A stretch of DNA of 64,000 bases, from the NCBI GenBank assembly GCA_944472155.2, contig OX235271.1:67934416-67998415 (forward strand), in the 5' to 3' direction. A program made the translations under genes and the position numbers. This DNA comes from Trichobilharzia szidati. Lineage: Eukaryota; Platyhelminthes; Trematoda; Strigeidida; Schistosomatidae. Of the stretch, positions 1 to 9,454 are shown piece after piece; position 1 is the first letter of the stretch, and each line of letters starts with the position of its first letter. The notes below the pieces were generated by a model, which saw nothing but the letters and a program-made list of their open reading frames with translations, did not search any database and had not been told where the DNA came from.

Positions 1-264
1 AATTTATGCTGATTGCTGTCTGTTGTTGTTGCTGTTGGTGTTGGCCAGGGTTTTCCTTTATTTGCTAGCACTTAAGTACCTATAACTACATATATTTTCA
101 TTATTTTTGTCATCAACTTATTAACGAATTATTGCCATAAGTTTCAAGTGGAAAAGAGGGCTTGTCATCCTGCTTTCTGAAGTTGTCTTCAGATGGCTCC
201 ATGATTATCCATAAGCTCTCCACTCCTCCTCACTAAATGTTTTCAAAATTATCCTCGGTCACCT
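1..264. other. AT-rich flank, no gene seen
   Basis: A short GTT-rich low-complexity patch lies near 19-48. I see no coding segment or known repeat in the rest. The right edge may already belong to the tail of the neighbouring minus-strand SINE. Confidence 0.5.
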
Positions 265-597
265 GTTCATTTAGTAATTTCCTATTCAAGGATTTAGCCA
301 GCATGCGATGTCAATTAGCGGTCTCTCCCCGCCCTCCCTCCGAAAATTCCTTATTCATAACCACTTCCTCCTGCATATTTGTTGGGTAACAGGTCCTTGA
401 TCAGAGGTTAATTTGGTGGATGGTTGCTAGCAGTGGAATCCAGGATGCGCATTTCGTCCTATTTGGGACTCATCATCCGGATGTACCTGCATTCCCCAAT
501 GATTTATGATGTTCCAACTGAGGCTCGTACCCAGTGGCCATAGTTTCAAACGCCAAAGCGTTATCCACTAGACCACTTGGGCTACGAGAGCCACCTC
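265..597 (-). mobile_element. Sm-alpha-like hammerhead SINE
   Basis: This is a minus-strand, non-coding, tRNA-derived SINE. On the minus strand the 5' part (about 597 down to 520) has tRNA-like pol III promoter boxes: an A-box-like run with AGTGGTCTAGTGG and a decayed B box near ACGAGCCTC. A hammerhead ribozyme domain follows (427-492), then about 160 bases of body. The order promoter, then ribozyme, then tail, and the total length of about 330 bases, fit the Sm-alpha family of schistosomes (established knowledge). The tail end at about 265 is an estimate from family length; I see no clear target duplication. The copy is decayed, with changes in the B box and ribozyme core, so it is probably immobile. 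Confidence 0.7.
427..492 (-). ncRNA. hammerhead ribozyme of Sm-alpha type
   Basis: Read on the minus strand, the segment has the hammerhead order: stem I strand ending ATCCGG, core ATGATGA, a stem II hairpin (GTCC, loop, GGAC), then GAAA, a short self-complementary stem III (ATGCGCAT), cleavage triplet ATC, and the stem I return strand CTGGAT. The textbook core is CUGAUGA; here the first core base (C3) is A, which normally abolishes cleavage. The triplet is AUC, an allowed NUH. Stem III keeps full pairing although two bases differ from the family form. I infer an inactive or very weak ribozyme. Confidence 0.8.
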
Positions 598-601
598 TTG
601 T

Positions 602-955
602 GCAATGGATCATATTAATTATTTAATTGGATTTTAGATTTTCCCGTCGATTGACTGGACCGAAGTGCTTGATCTCAGGTCGACAGGTCGGCTTCTTGTG
701 CAGATGCTTCAACGATGTTTGGGCATGTAATTAGGTCAGCTGATCAGTTGATTGCCACTATTACTAGTTTCTAATCTTTTCCAGTAAGCTATCTGACGAA
801 TTATACCACAGAAAATTTAATTCTGAATATTAGTTCCATTTCAAATTTGGCGAGAATATGAAGTTATATATCTAAGAGTATATTACTTTTACAATGAAAA
901 GTATTTCAGAATTCATAGAGGCAGTTCATTTTTCATTTCTATTCTTCGCAAATGT
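602..955. other. AT-rich intergenic or intronic DNA
   Basis: I see no open frame or repeat with support. The right end is pyrimidine-rich and leads into the splice acceptor of the candidate exon at 960. Confidence 0.4.
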
Positions 956-959
956 TTAG

Positions 960-1028
960 TCTACCCAGTAAACGTTGGTCCCCTGTCAAAGAGTATCATT
1001 ACGATGGACCAATTGAAATAAAAAGAGG
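960..1028 (+). CDS. candidate short host exon, copy 1
   Basis: A 69-base segment lies between a polypyrimidine-rich acceptor (ending GTTTAG) and a GTGAGA donor. Read with one leading base it is open for 22 codons and contains KRWSPVKEYHYDGPIEI. The exon is symmetrical: one base at the start, two at the end. A second, clearly related segment with its own acceptor and donor lies 1.6 kb downstream in the same phase. This suggests a tandemly duplicated exon of a plus-strand host gene. I do not recognise the protein. The alternative is a small duplicated non-coding segment, but conserved splice signals and phase argue against that. Confidence 0.4.
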
Positions 1029-1029
1029 G

Positions 1030-1979
1030 TGAGATGGACATTGTTGATTTTTGTATTTGATTATTTTATGTCGAAATGTTCATGGCAAGTTTTCAAGTAT
1101 TCTTGTGTAAAATTGTAATCTGTCACTTCAAATTTTACCATTTAATATAAAAGTAAATCAATTTCTCGATCGAGAATAAAATGCATACTAAATGACAGAA
1201 ACCGGCAACTGTTAAATATGTTTATTGTAGAGTTATATTCTCAAAAATATATTGACATAATCTTAGGAATATAATCCGTATATTGATCCATGAGTAACAT
1301 TTAACATTTGCCAACTTTTATAGTTACATAGTTGCATCTGTTGAAAGTGATTATGAATGTATACTGGGTTGTACATCATGAGAAGTTGACAAAATAGGCG
1401 TTCTATTTATCTATTTATTGAGTTTGTACTTTTCAGGACAACTATTGATACATTAAAGTGGACAGTGCGATTGATATTTTGTTATTTAGAGCACTAACTA
1501 ATGACACCGGAAATGGTACAATCTATCGAATGGGCAAAAGTTGCATGAAAAGAAAAGTTGGTCTTACAGACCGAATTCTCCATGTAATTCATGTCCTTTA
1601 TTTGGACATGAAAGTCGTGATGAACTGGCGGTGGTTTCTGCAGTTGGCTTTGATTATTTATCAACGAACATAAGAGTTTACATGCACCGTGTACTCTTTT
1701 GTATGTTACATAAAAAGAAAGACAATTTTTTGAGGTACTTTCTTGTTCCTGAGACTTTATTGTATAAGTCTTATTTGGACACAAGCAAAATATATGAAGT
1801 TAGCACTTTTCACCTGAAATGATGACTGCCAGTTGTTTTGGAAAATCTTAACTGCAGATTGTGAAGCCTGATATCGTAATGTGTGCGTTTCAACTGCTCT
1901 GACATTTGCGTCACTCACTGACTTTGAATTACAAAAAAAAGTAAAGCATTGAAAATATGAACAATCCTTCAACTACATC
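1030..1979. other. AT-rich intervening DNA
   Basis: The stretch holds only short open frames that overlap each other on both strands and have no recognisable motif. It would be intron if the two flanking candidate exons are real. Confidence 0.4.
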
Positions 1980-2165
1980 AATATTAACTGATGACGTTTC
2001 GAGCGCAAACTATTGCTCATAATCATATCAAGACGATTATGAGCAATAGTTTGTGCTCGAAACGTCACCAGTTAATATTACTGTATAACACTGCGTGAAT
2101 TATCAAAACAAAAACCTTATCCATAATGGAGTTATACTCTATCACAGTGCCCAAGTTTTATACTT
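1980..2165. repeat. hairpin repeat R2, copy 1
   Basis: Arms 1980-2024 and 2035-2079 are inverted copies (45 bases each, about two mismatches by eye) around a 10-base loop. Each arm contains CGTTTCGAGC or its complement. To the right the repeat continues as one strand through the TCCATAATGGAG and CACAGTGCCCAAG segments to about 2165. Related copies lie at 18,252-18,375 and 59,871-60,099. It has no coding capacity. The motif CTGATGA next to GAAAC resembles hammerhead pieces, but stem III is absent, so I treat it only as an inverted dimer of an interspersed repeat. Confidence 0.75.
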
Positions 2166-2552
2166 ATACCTTCTACTACATCCTGAAATCTACGGGAGGC
2201 ACTACGAGAACTAGGTAGCTGAGATCTTAAAAGTGGGCAAAAACAAAAGGGTTCTCGAAGGAAATCAATAGAAACTACATGTTTATGGATCATTTGACTT
2301 TCTTAATTCTTATGACAAGCCAAAGTAAATGGATTTAGTGATTCAGTATTCTGACAATGAACAGTAATATGTTCAGTCAAAAAAAAATTAATATTCGCAT
2401 TTTAAATTCATTTAAAGAGCCTAAATATTATTTCAATTGAACAGAGTTTGCAGCTTGAAAATGAAACAAACAGTGCATAAAGATAAAGACAAATGATAAA
2501 CCATTGTGCTTTTAGTAAAACAGCCATACTATGTGTTTTATCTACTTTCCAG

Positions 2553-2627
2553 AATTAGTCGTCAATTTAAACGTTGGTCCCCTGTCAAAGAGTTCCATTA
2601 TGGCGAACCAATTGAGATATAACAGTG
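2553..2627 (+). CDS. candidate short host exon, copy 2
   Basis: A 75-base segment lies between an acceptor (TCTACTTTCCAG) and a donor (GTAAGG). In the same phase as the exon at 960 it reads ISRQFKRWSPVKEFHYGEPIEI and then meets an in-frame TAA at 2620-2622. Most residues of the shared core are identical to copy 1. It could be a terminal or poison alternative of the upstream exon, or a decayed duplicate. The protein family is unknown to me. Confidence 0.38.
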
Positions 2628-2639
2628 GTAAGGCTTTAG

Positions 2640-3495
2640 TGTATATAATAATAATAATTTTATAAATATCAAAGCCGAGTTCAGATATGCTGCGTTGAAG
2701 AAGCTTAGGTTACGCGTTTACGATATGCATTAGTATAAAACGTTCATATTTCAAAACGACATTATTTTCACTGCCATTTGGCTGTCAACTGCCAGTATTT
2801 TTATCAGAGTAATAGTATATCAGAATATAAAAATTTCAAACTTACAAATGATAACTCAATCGTAGTTCTTCTCTCCGCTGTAATTTTTCATTGTAAATTC
2901 AGTGAATTGGTAAAGATAACAAACCATATTCAAACCACTGGAGCATGAATTATGAGTTATGAAAATCGCTTATCACATTTAATTTAACTATACCACTTTG
3001 TTCAGTGGTGTTGAATTCAGGTCAAATTTTGTATTAGTCCATCATTCCTGTTTAGACAGACAATTCCATTAGATGGGTAGTGCTTAAATGAGATGATCTT
3101 TCTGGTTTTTGAAATTTGTCTGAATGATTTTAGTCCAGTCAGAATCCCTGTTGTGAACCAATTCGGTAACGTATTGTTCTTTGGTCAAGGATTTTTCCAT
3201 CTTTTCTTACTCATTTTGGTTTCTTGGTGGTAGGAGACAGACTTCACGGTGTTCGTTTCTTCTGATCTTGATTGTGCGGTAAGTTGGCTTGATGTACATA
3301 ATATCACAGAAAGAAAATTTCATCGTATATTCACGGTGAGATTATCAGTCTTTTTTGAACTCGGTCTTTCTAATGAACTGGGTTGCTTTGTAGTGTTGCT
3401 GATGTTTTGAGGAATACCCTGATTTCTCACTTATCGAGTACTTTTCCTGTTTCCAAATCACGGAATATACACATTTGATCATAGGGAATAAAAAG
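2640..3495. other. AT-rich DNA, no gene seen
   Basis: A short (ATA)n run lies near 2643-2660. The other open frames are short and lack family motifs. Part of the short minus-strand frame at 3345-3551 runs into the inverted Penelope arm, so I do not call it a gene. Confidence 0.4.
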
Positions 3496-3714
3496 ACAGT
3501 TGCAGCGAAGAAAATTTTCTTTTCGACGAAGTCATCATCTAGGCTGTACATTCGTGTATTTATATCAAATGGATGGGAAAGTTCCAGAATAATTTCTGGT
3601 TAAGGGTTAAATTAATAGAAATTACAATTAGGAATTAGAACGCCATAATAAACAGGGGGATGGGTAAAACTCAAATAAAGTAGCATGATAACCAAGAAAA
3701 TTGACATTGTGAAA
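3496..3714 (-). mobile_element. Penelope-like 3' end, inverted arm
   Basis: This 219-base segment is the near-perfect reverse complement of 4851-5069, the 3' end of the plus-strand Penelope-like copy next to it. It is therefore a 5'-truncated minus-strand copy containing only 3' untranslated sequence, joined head-to-head to the longer copy with just a few bases between. Penelope-like elements are known to carry a partial copy beside the main one in direct or inverted orientation. Confidence 0.8.
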
Positions 3715-3721
3715 TTACACT

Positions 3722-4518
3722 GGAGACCGAATCCGACGGAACGTTCCACTTCCTGGACGTCCATCTGACAAGAAATGACAACAACTCTTTGAAAAGGTCC
3801 ATATACAAAAAGCCTACATGGACTGGACAATTCACCAACTTTCAAAGCTTCGTACCGCTAAGCAGAAAGAGGAACCTGATATACGCTCTTTCTTCGAGGA
3901 TTCGGAAGATATGCAGCGAGGAAGTGATCGAAGAAGAACTGCGTAATCTCCGAAAAACCCTGATGGGAAACGGTTTCCCGCCCAGGTTCATAGACAAGAA
4001 TCTGAAACTTAAGAAGATTTCTGAACAAGTCCAATCCGTCCCAAAGAAAATACTTCTGCTTAATCTCCAAATCGCTGAGGAAAACATACTTTGCCGCAAG
4101 CCTACGACTGACGTTTTCCTGCAAGAAACTGTTCAACTAGAATGCGAAAGACAAGTTGTCGCATTGGGCCACCTCAACATGCATATACCAGTTCACTTGC
4201 TCTTGTGGAGCTGAGTACATCGGCCGTACCATGCGCCAACTTGGAAAACGCGCTCGTGAACACTACCCAGCCTGGCTGGTAAAAGGAGAGCAAAAACGCG
4301 TATACAGTTCAGTGACAGAACATCTGGTCAACTCAGGACATTCAGCGCCTTTCCAAAAGTCCTTCAAAGTAATATACAAGATTCAATCAAACCTGTCAAA
4401 GGGAGTGAAATCAAGACATTTGGGCATAGCTGAGGCGTTAGCTATCCAAGAACTCAAACCCACTCTTTGTATCCAAAAGAAATATGTCCAACCCCTGCCC
4501 CTGCCATGGCCATCGTGA
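3722..4518 (+). pseudogene. Penelope-like RT C-terminus plus GIY-YIG nuclease
   Basis: This is a 5'-truncated Penelope-like element. The first part (3722 to about 4130) encodes the end of the reverse transcriptase, with FHFLDVHLTRND and YKKPTWTGQ motifs, and the linker region. The second part (about 4140-4518, another frame) encodes the endonuclease: IYQFTCSCG, then YIGRTMRQLGKRAREH, then EHLVNSGH. The GIY-YIG core Tyr, Arg and the CSC motif are all present. One frameshift lies between about 4080 and 4150, so no single protein can be made. The catalytic RT core is missing from the copy. It ends in 3' untranslated sequence to 5069 and a T run. Confidence 0.85.
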
Positions 4519-4702
4519 AAAGGTAAATTTTTTCTAATAATGACCATCCCATCGCCTTTCTTATCTAAACTTCCTGTTTATTCATGTTATTTTAAGTTTT
4601 CTTAATCCCTGTCTACACTACCATATTTCCATATCCACACTTCCTGTTTATTTTGTCATTTTACTATTTCTACATATTTAATCCCTGATTGTATAAACAA
4701 TT

Positions 4703-4778
4703 ATTCTCTAACTGATGTCAGCTCATGATGAAATCCTCCATGCAATCAAACCAAATCCCTACAAAAGCAATACTTGCA
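4703..4778 (+). mobile_element. SINE-A tail inside Penelope 3' UTR
   Basis: The segment contains GATGTCAGCTCATGATGAAA and matches the 3' end of the hammerhead SINE family found at 5.7-6.1, 7.2-7.6 and 30.1-30.4 kb. AATTATTC flanks it on both sides (from 4699 and from 4779), which fits a 7-8 bp target duplication. I read it as a strongly 5'-truncated SINE-A insertion in the Penelope 3' UTR. Confidence 0.55.
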
Positions 4779-4850
4779 AATTATTCATCACACTAGTTTT
4801 TTATCCAAACATCCTGTATATTTTGTTATTTTTACATTTCTAACCCCCAG

Positions 4851-5069
4851 TTTCACAATGTCAATTTTCTTGGTTATCATGCTACTTTATTTGAGTTTTA
4901 CCCATCCCCCTGTTTATTATGGCGTTCTAATTCCTAATTGTAATTTCTATTAATTTAACCCTTAACCAGAAATTATTCTGGAACTTTCCCATCCATTTGA
5001 TATAAATACACGAATGTACAGCCTAGATGATGACTTCGTCGAAAAGAAAATTTTCTTCGCTGCAACTGT
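4851..5069 (+). mobile_element. Penelope-like 3' UTR, right arm
   Basis: This is the 3' terminal part of the plus-strand copy that carries the RT and GIY-YIG remnants. It is the inverted partner of 3496-3714 and ends at GCAACTGT, followed by a T run. The position-by-position symmetry (coordinates sum to 8565) shows both arms end at the same element terminus. Confidence 0.8.
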
Positions 5070-5146
5070 TTTTTTTTTCTGTTTCATCTGATGTTTGATT
5101 TATGTGAAATGAAAGCTGGTGTAGCCCACTTTTCTCGAGTATTTTT

Positions 5147-5626
5147 TCAGCCTTGTGGAATATTTTTCTTGACTTTGTGAATGAAACTCTCTGGATAGTT
5201 ATTTTCCTTCAGAATTTCGGTAAGATTTGATATTTCTTCCTCTTTTTCTTTCTCATCTGATATCGTGCAGTGTGTTTGTTTAAGAAGACTGCAAACGACT
5301 GACACCTTTGTATGAATGGAGTGTGATGACTTGAAATCTAAATATTTGTTGGAGTGTGTTTTCTCTCCGAATGTAGACGTATTCAAATAGTCGTCTTCCT
5401 TCCACTTAATTAGCCAATCTAAAAAAGGTAGCTAACCAATATCTGGGTCCACTTCCGTAGTAAACTCAATGCTGAGAAATTGACTGTTCACATTCTCCAA
5501 GAATGAATGGTACAAGTCTGGTTTGAATTCTACGAAGATATTACAAGCGTATCTTATTCATATATCTGGCTTGAGTGTGTCTGAAAAAATTTTATCTAAA
5601 TATTCATTCATGAAGAGAATAGCAAC
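5147..5626 (-). pseudogene. Penelope-like RT fragment, second family
   Basis: Read on the minus strand from 5626 to 5147, with some stops, the segment follows the Penelope RT palm and thumb: DSQVVAILFMNEYLDKIF (usually SPLSPVIANIFM), then IRYACNIFVEFK where the catalytic Y-x-D-D should be, then LENVNSQFLSIEFT, LPFLDWLIK, and NKYLDFKSSHSIHTKVSVV. The catalytic motif reads YACN, so both aspartates are lost. The end (5386-5147) is open for 79 codons. The right end at 5627 is the insertion point of a SINE-A composite; traces may continue beyond 6149. Confidence 0.75.
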
Positions 5627-6148
5627 TACTTGTGAATCTGGTTAAAGGATTTCATCGTGAGCTGACATTAGTTAGAGAACCATAGGGAGACCCTACAAAT
5701 CCCTATAAACCAATACTTGAATATTGATGAGATGCTCACCAGCGACTGGCCCTTTTTAGGTAGGTAGTTACCTGGATTTTAGTGGGAAGTTATGACCAGT
5801 AGGGTGCAGCAGGTCGGTTGTGAGGACAAATACTCGCCGAAGACATTGGCTAGGGGTCGCGCTATGTCGTGAATTGGCGGAAAGCTAGAATTCATGGGCT
5901 GGCCATTGAATAGGGTCTCAGTGGCTTAATAGTCTACTAGCTCTCTGGCCTTGTAACCAGAAGGTCCTGGGTTCGAACCCCGGTGGGTGCGTACTGATGA
6001 AGAGTCCCAAGCTAGGACAAAACAGCTGCCCAGTACCCTAGCTGGTTTTCCAATGGTTCTTTAACCAATGTCAGCTCATGATGAAATCCTGTAGCCAGTC
6101 AAATCAGTCAAATCCTTATGAACCACTACTTGAATACTTGTGAATCTG
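5627..6148 (+). mobile_element. SINE-A composite with 14-bp duplication
   Basis: TACTTGTGAATCTG occurs at 5627-5640 and 6135-6148 and brackets the insert. Inside are a short minus-strand SINE tail (about 5641-5688), a plus-strand tail piece (about 5690-5722) and a nearly complete plus-strand SINE (about 5723-6134). The SINE has a tRNA-like part with A box (CAGTGGCTTAATAGTC) and a perfect B box (GGTTCGAACCCC) near 5920-5985, then a hammerhead-like domain (5989-6040) and a tail. The single duplication around all pieces suggests one insertion event of a rearranged copy. Confidence 0.7.
5989..6045 (+). ncRNA. decayed hammerhead in SINE-A copy 1
   Basis: Stem I strands GTACTG and CAGTAC pair perfectly. 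Between them are a core-like ATGAAGA, stem II (GTCC, loop, GGAC), AAAAC where GAAAC is expected, and GCC where the GUC triplet is expected. The C3, G12 and U16.1 positions are all changed, so cleavage is not expected. The stem III string has the same length as in Sm-alpha, which supports a common design. Confidence 0.55.
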
Positions 6149-7228
6149 ATTATCAATGTGATATTCATACTAACTATTCGGCTTCTGTCAACCACGGATG
6201 AAAATAAATTGAATAAAAAGACACAAACGGTTGGTGTGAGTTGTGTTTAACTACTCATATCAATCAATCAGTAGTAAACAGCATCATGCATTTGTGCCTG
6301 CTTCCTTGAATGTCATTTATAGTGTCAAGCTGACCATATACTGACATCTGAACAGTTTCGGTTTCGAGAGGAAACTAAAGCGAAATTCAACCTCAAACTT
6401 TGTAAATTTCAATGTGTTAATCAATCCGCTAATCACCCATTTAAGATTATCCCCAAAGGATAACCATCCTAATTTTAGATTTAATACCTACTCCTCAGTA
6501 AGTATTCTTCTTCAGGTGCCTATAGCTAGTAAATATTTGCTGATTTAGCCTTTCAGTTATACACCTAATTGCCGTGGTTCGTCATTCAAATCAAGAATGA
6601 TCTAGAGAAACATAATTTGGAAGACGTCTGTAAAACGAAAACAGGCATATAACGGTTGATAAATCTCAGCTGTTAATAGGCAAATTGATGGGTAATGACG
6701 AGAGTAGTAAACTTGATCAAAGCAGGAATAACAAGTGTAGCAGGATAATATGATCTCTTTGTTATTGTTTTGCAGATTATCTTCAACTGCTTCCAACCTG
6801 AATGATTCAAAAAAATAGGGATTACGGAAAACGTTTAAGCGTACGTTTTTCCCGTTGATAAGGAGTCATTAATAGGAATAATAAGTGACACAGGTCCCTA
6901 TCGATGTAAAAAGTTAAATTATTAGGTGTCTAGAGGATACACTATTAATGGAACAATAAGACTAATAATAAGGGAAAAAGTGACAGCATTCAAAATTTTA
7001 GATGGAAATGGAGTTCAACTAGAAGGAGTATTCTAGTTGAATAGATTACATAACTACGAGAAATTATTTTATAATAGCAGAAAAAGCAAGGGAAAGAGAC
7101 GTTCAGATAACCGAAAGCTGAACGTGAAACATTTCATTACTTTATTCCCTGAACGGTTTTCTTCAAGACATTCATCATATTACGAACTTTGGAATGCACA
7201 TAAAGTGAGCTATTTTTCTAAGATTCAT
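6149..7228. other. AT-rich DNA, no gene seen
   Basis: The left edge may hold a few stop-broken codons of the Penelope RT interrupted by the SINE. I found no supported coding region or repeat in the rest. Confidence 0.4.
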
Positions 7229-7590
7229 TTAATTGGTTACAGGACTTCATTATGAGCTGACATCAATTAGAGAACCATTGGAAAACCTGGGAGTACTGGA
7301 CAGCTGTTTCGTAGAAGTTTGGGACTCTCCATCAGTACGCACTCACCAAGGTTCGAACCAAGGCCCTTCTGGTTACAAGGCGAGCTAGCTCGTAGACCAT
7401 TAAGCCACTGGGACCCGATCTAATGGTCTGTGAATGCTAACATCTGCTTATTCACGATATAGGGTGATCACTAGCCAATGTCATCGGCGAGTATTTGTCC
7501 TCCCTATTGACAGAATGGACCTCACTGGACACAACTTCTTTCTAGAACCCTAGGTAACTTGATCCTGTAGCTAGTCACCAGCAAGATCAG
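7229..7590 (-). mobile_element. SINE-A, minus-strand copy
   Basis: On the minus strand the order is head region (7590 to about 7440), tRNA-like part with CAGTGGCTTAATGGTC and GGTTCGAACCTT, hammerhead-like domain (about 7346-7285), and tail with ATGTCAGCTCAT to 7229. ATTTAATTG occurs at both edges (about 7224 and 7596) and may be a target duplication. The ribozyme has perfect stem I strands, GAAAC and GTC, but the core reads ATGGAGA and stem II is broken. Confidence 0.65.
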
Positions 7591-7605
7591 ATATTATTTA
7601 ATTGT

Positions 7606-9355
7606 TTTGTGCTTATATGTCTCAGAGTATCAACTCCAGGTAATGTGTGAATTAAATATTTCCTTGTTACGTGATATTGATAAAAATCTTAACCATATTG
7701 TTCCAATGCGATTCTTATTTATTTCTTTAAAAGTTTTACGGCATTTATTCTTTTTGATACCTTGCATAATAATAATAATAGATTTGATTTTTATGTTTTT
7801 CTATTTTCCTTTCTTTTTTAGAACATCATATTATGGAACAGATTCATCATTATTCTCTCTATGAATTCTGGTTTCCAGTAATTCTTCAAATATCATAATC
7901 ACACCAAAAACAAGTGAACAAAGATTTCTTTTGCCAATTAAAGTTTTCAAATGAATTTGCGTCTATAATTTTCCTTGATTTATTCTTTTATTATTAATTC
8001 CAAAGAATCTAATTGTTTCTGTTTTGATTCCGTTTTACCTTTACGAGCGGAACATAAAGCTTCAGGCTTTTTTCCTGAGACTTCAGCAGTGGTGTCGTTT
8101 TATTTTATTGGGTAAGGTAGCTACCCTGATATCTAACACCCCTTTTTTCGAGCTTATAACGGCCTACTGAATCAAGAGTCACTCGACAGTGCTTCAGCCA
8201 GAAGTAGAAACTGTACCTCTGCCGTGGTTAGTGAGAATTCTACCAGTGAACCACCTTCCCAAAAAGAGAATATGTTTAGTCATGAATATTTATCTTTTTC
8301 TTCAAAAATGAGTGTACTGAGATAAAATTAAAGCCACACAAGTAACAAATTACTCACTGATGGATGGACAAATAGTGAGTGAAAAGATTTTATAACATGA
8401 GGGTTCTTTCACCTACAGAGTGATTCCTAAAAACAGCCATTTATAGACCTGTAACTCAAACAATAAAGTGTGAAAATGAGTACAGCAAGGAGCCGCTTTA
8501 TGGCTACTTCACATCCGTCAGTTATACTGTTGCATTTATATTCAACTTTTTCTCGTAAAAAGGGGATAAGCTATCATAAGAATAATTGCTTATGGTAATC
8601 AGTTCATATGCGAAGTTGAATAAGCATGACAAAGTTACATTATTAGATAAATAATTTAGCAAGTACGGTGTAATCAGGGTGTACAAAGAAACAGAGGAGA
8701 CTTTTACATTCTCTAGGAGTTCGGGGGGATAGATGATTCAGAAAGGGTAGGAGAAATAAAACAAGTGGAACAGTTAGGTCGAAAATAATACGGTCGTTAC
8801 CATGATAATATGGAGGATTTTCTGTTGTGTAGGCAGCTCCAGTTTCTCTATCTGAATAACCAGAGCTTCATTAGTACATAAAAGGCGAAAGCGGATCGTC
8901 TTAGGCAGATTCTTTTTCACTTTGTAGATCACATTGAAGAAAGAGTTTGTTAAGACATAGTGGTCAGTGTCAACGAGGTACCTTTCTTCGAACTTGCGGG
9001 ATAGTATCCTTGAATATGCGGCAAACGACCAGTATATCTAGGATGGAGGGGAATTACCCGCAAATTGAAAATAGTTTTTTTTATTTTCAATAGAATGGTG
9101 ATCATTTGCGAGTACATCTTCCTAAAACATCCTGGATTACTATTAAATTTGTATACTTAATAGTTTTCAATTACTAAACAGACTTGAGATTTAGTTTTTA
9201 TCACCGAAACCGTGTAGAACAATACCTTTGGAGTAGAATAGCTAATTCATTTAAGTGAATTAATACCAAAAGTCTTGAAGCATAAGTATCACGATTTAGA
9301 AGGAGAATTATGTCTGTCAATAATGATAATGATGTCTTTTCAGAATATACAAAAG
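7606..9355. other. AT-rich DNA, no supported gene
   Basis: A (ATA)n run lies near 7768-7782. The slightly GC-richer part at about 8040-8260 looks like an old repeat but shows no coding motif. Open frames are short and show no family signature. Confidence 0.4.
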
Positions 9356-9450
9356 AAAGAAAATTTACAATGAATAGTGTTCTCTGAGCTGGTTGGTTGA
9401 GTTGCGAAGCTTTCGTCGTCCTTCTGGACAACATCTTCAGCGCCATATTT
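9356..9450 (-). repeat. Penelope-like 3' UTR repeat R4, copy 1
   Basis: On the minus strand it reads ATGGCGCTGAAGATGTTGTC, then GGACGACGAAAGC and AACCAACCAGCTCAGAGAAC. The same block occurs on the plus strand at 14,444-14,535, just after a Penelope-like protein end. CTGAAGA, a GTCC/GGAC stem and GAAA are arranged as in a hammerhead ribozyme, but the cleavage triplet is not NUH. I infer a decayed Penelope-borne ribozyme region. Confidence 0.55.
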
Positions 9451-9454
9451 ATTC

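Noticed and set aside
1980..2079. CTGATGA and GAAACGTC strings in repeat R2 as a hammerhead ribozyme
   Set aside because: There is no stem III between GAAAC and the triplet, and the long inverted arms would pair with each other first.
3612..3845. Minus-strand 77-codon open frame
   Set aside because: It lies over the inverted Penelope 3' UTR arm and the joint to the RT fragment.
4703..4778. Shared tail as proof that SINE-A took its 3' end from the Penelope element
   Set aside because: AATTATTC flanks the shared block on both sides, so a truncated SINE inserted in the Penelope 3' UTR explains it better.
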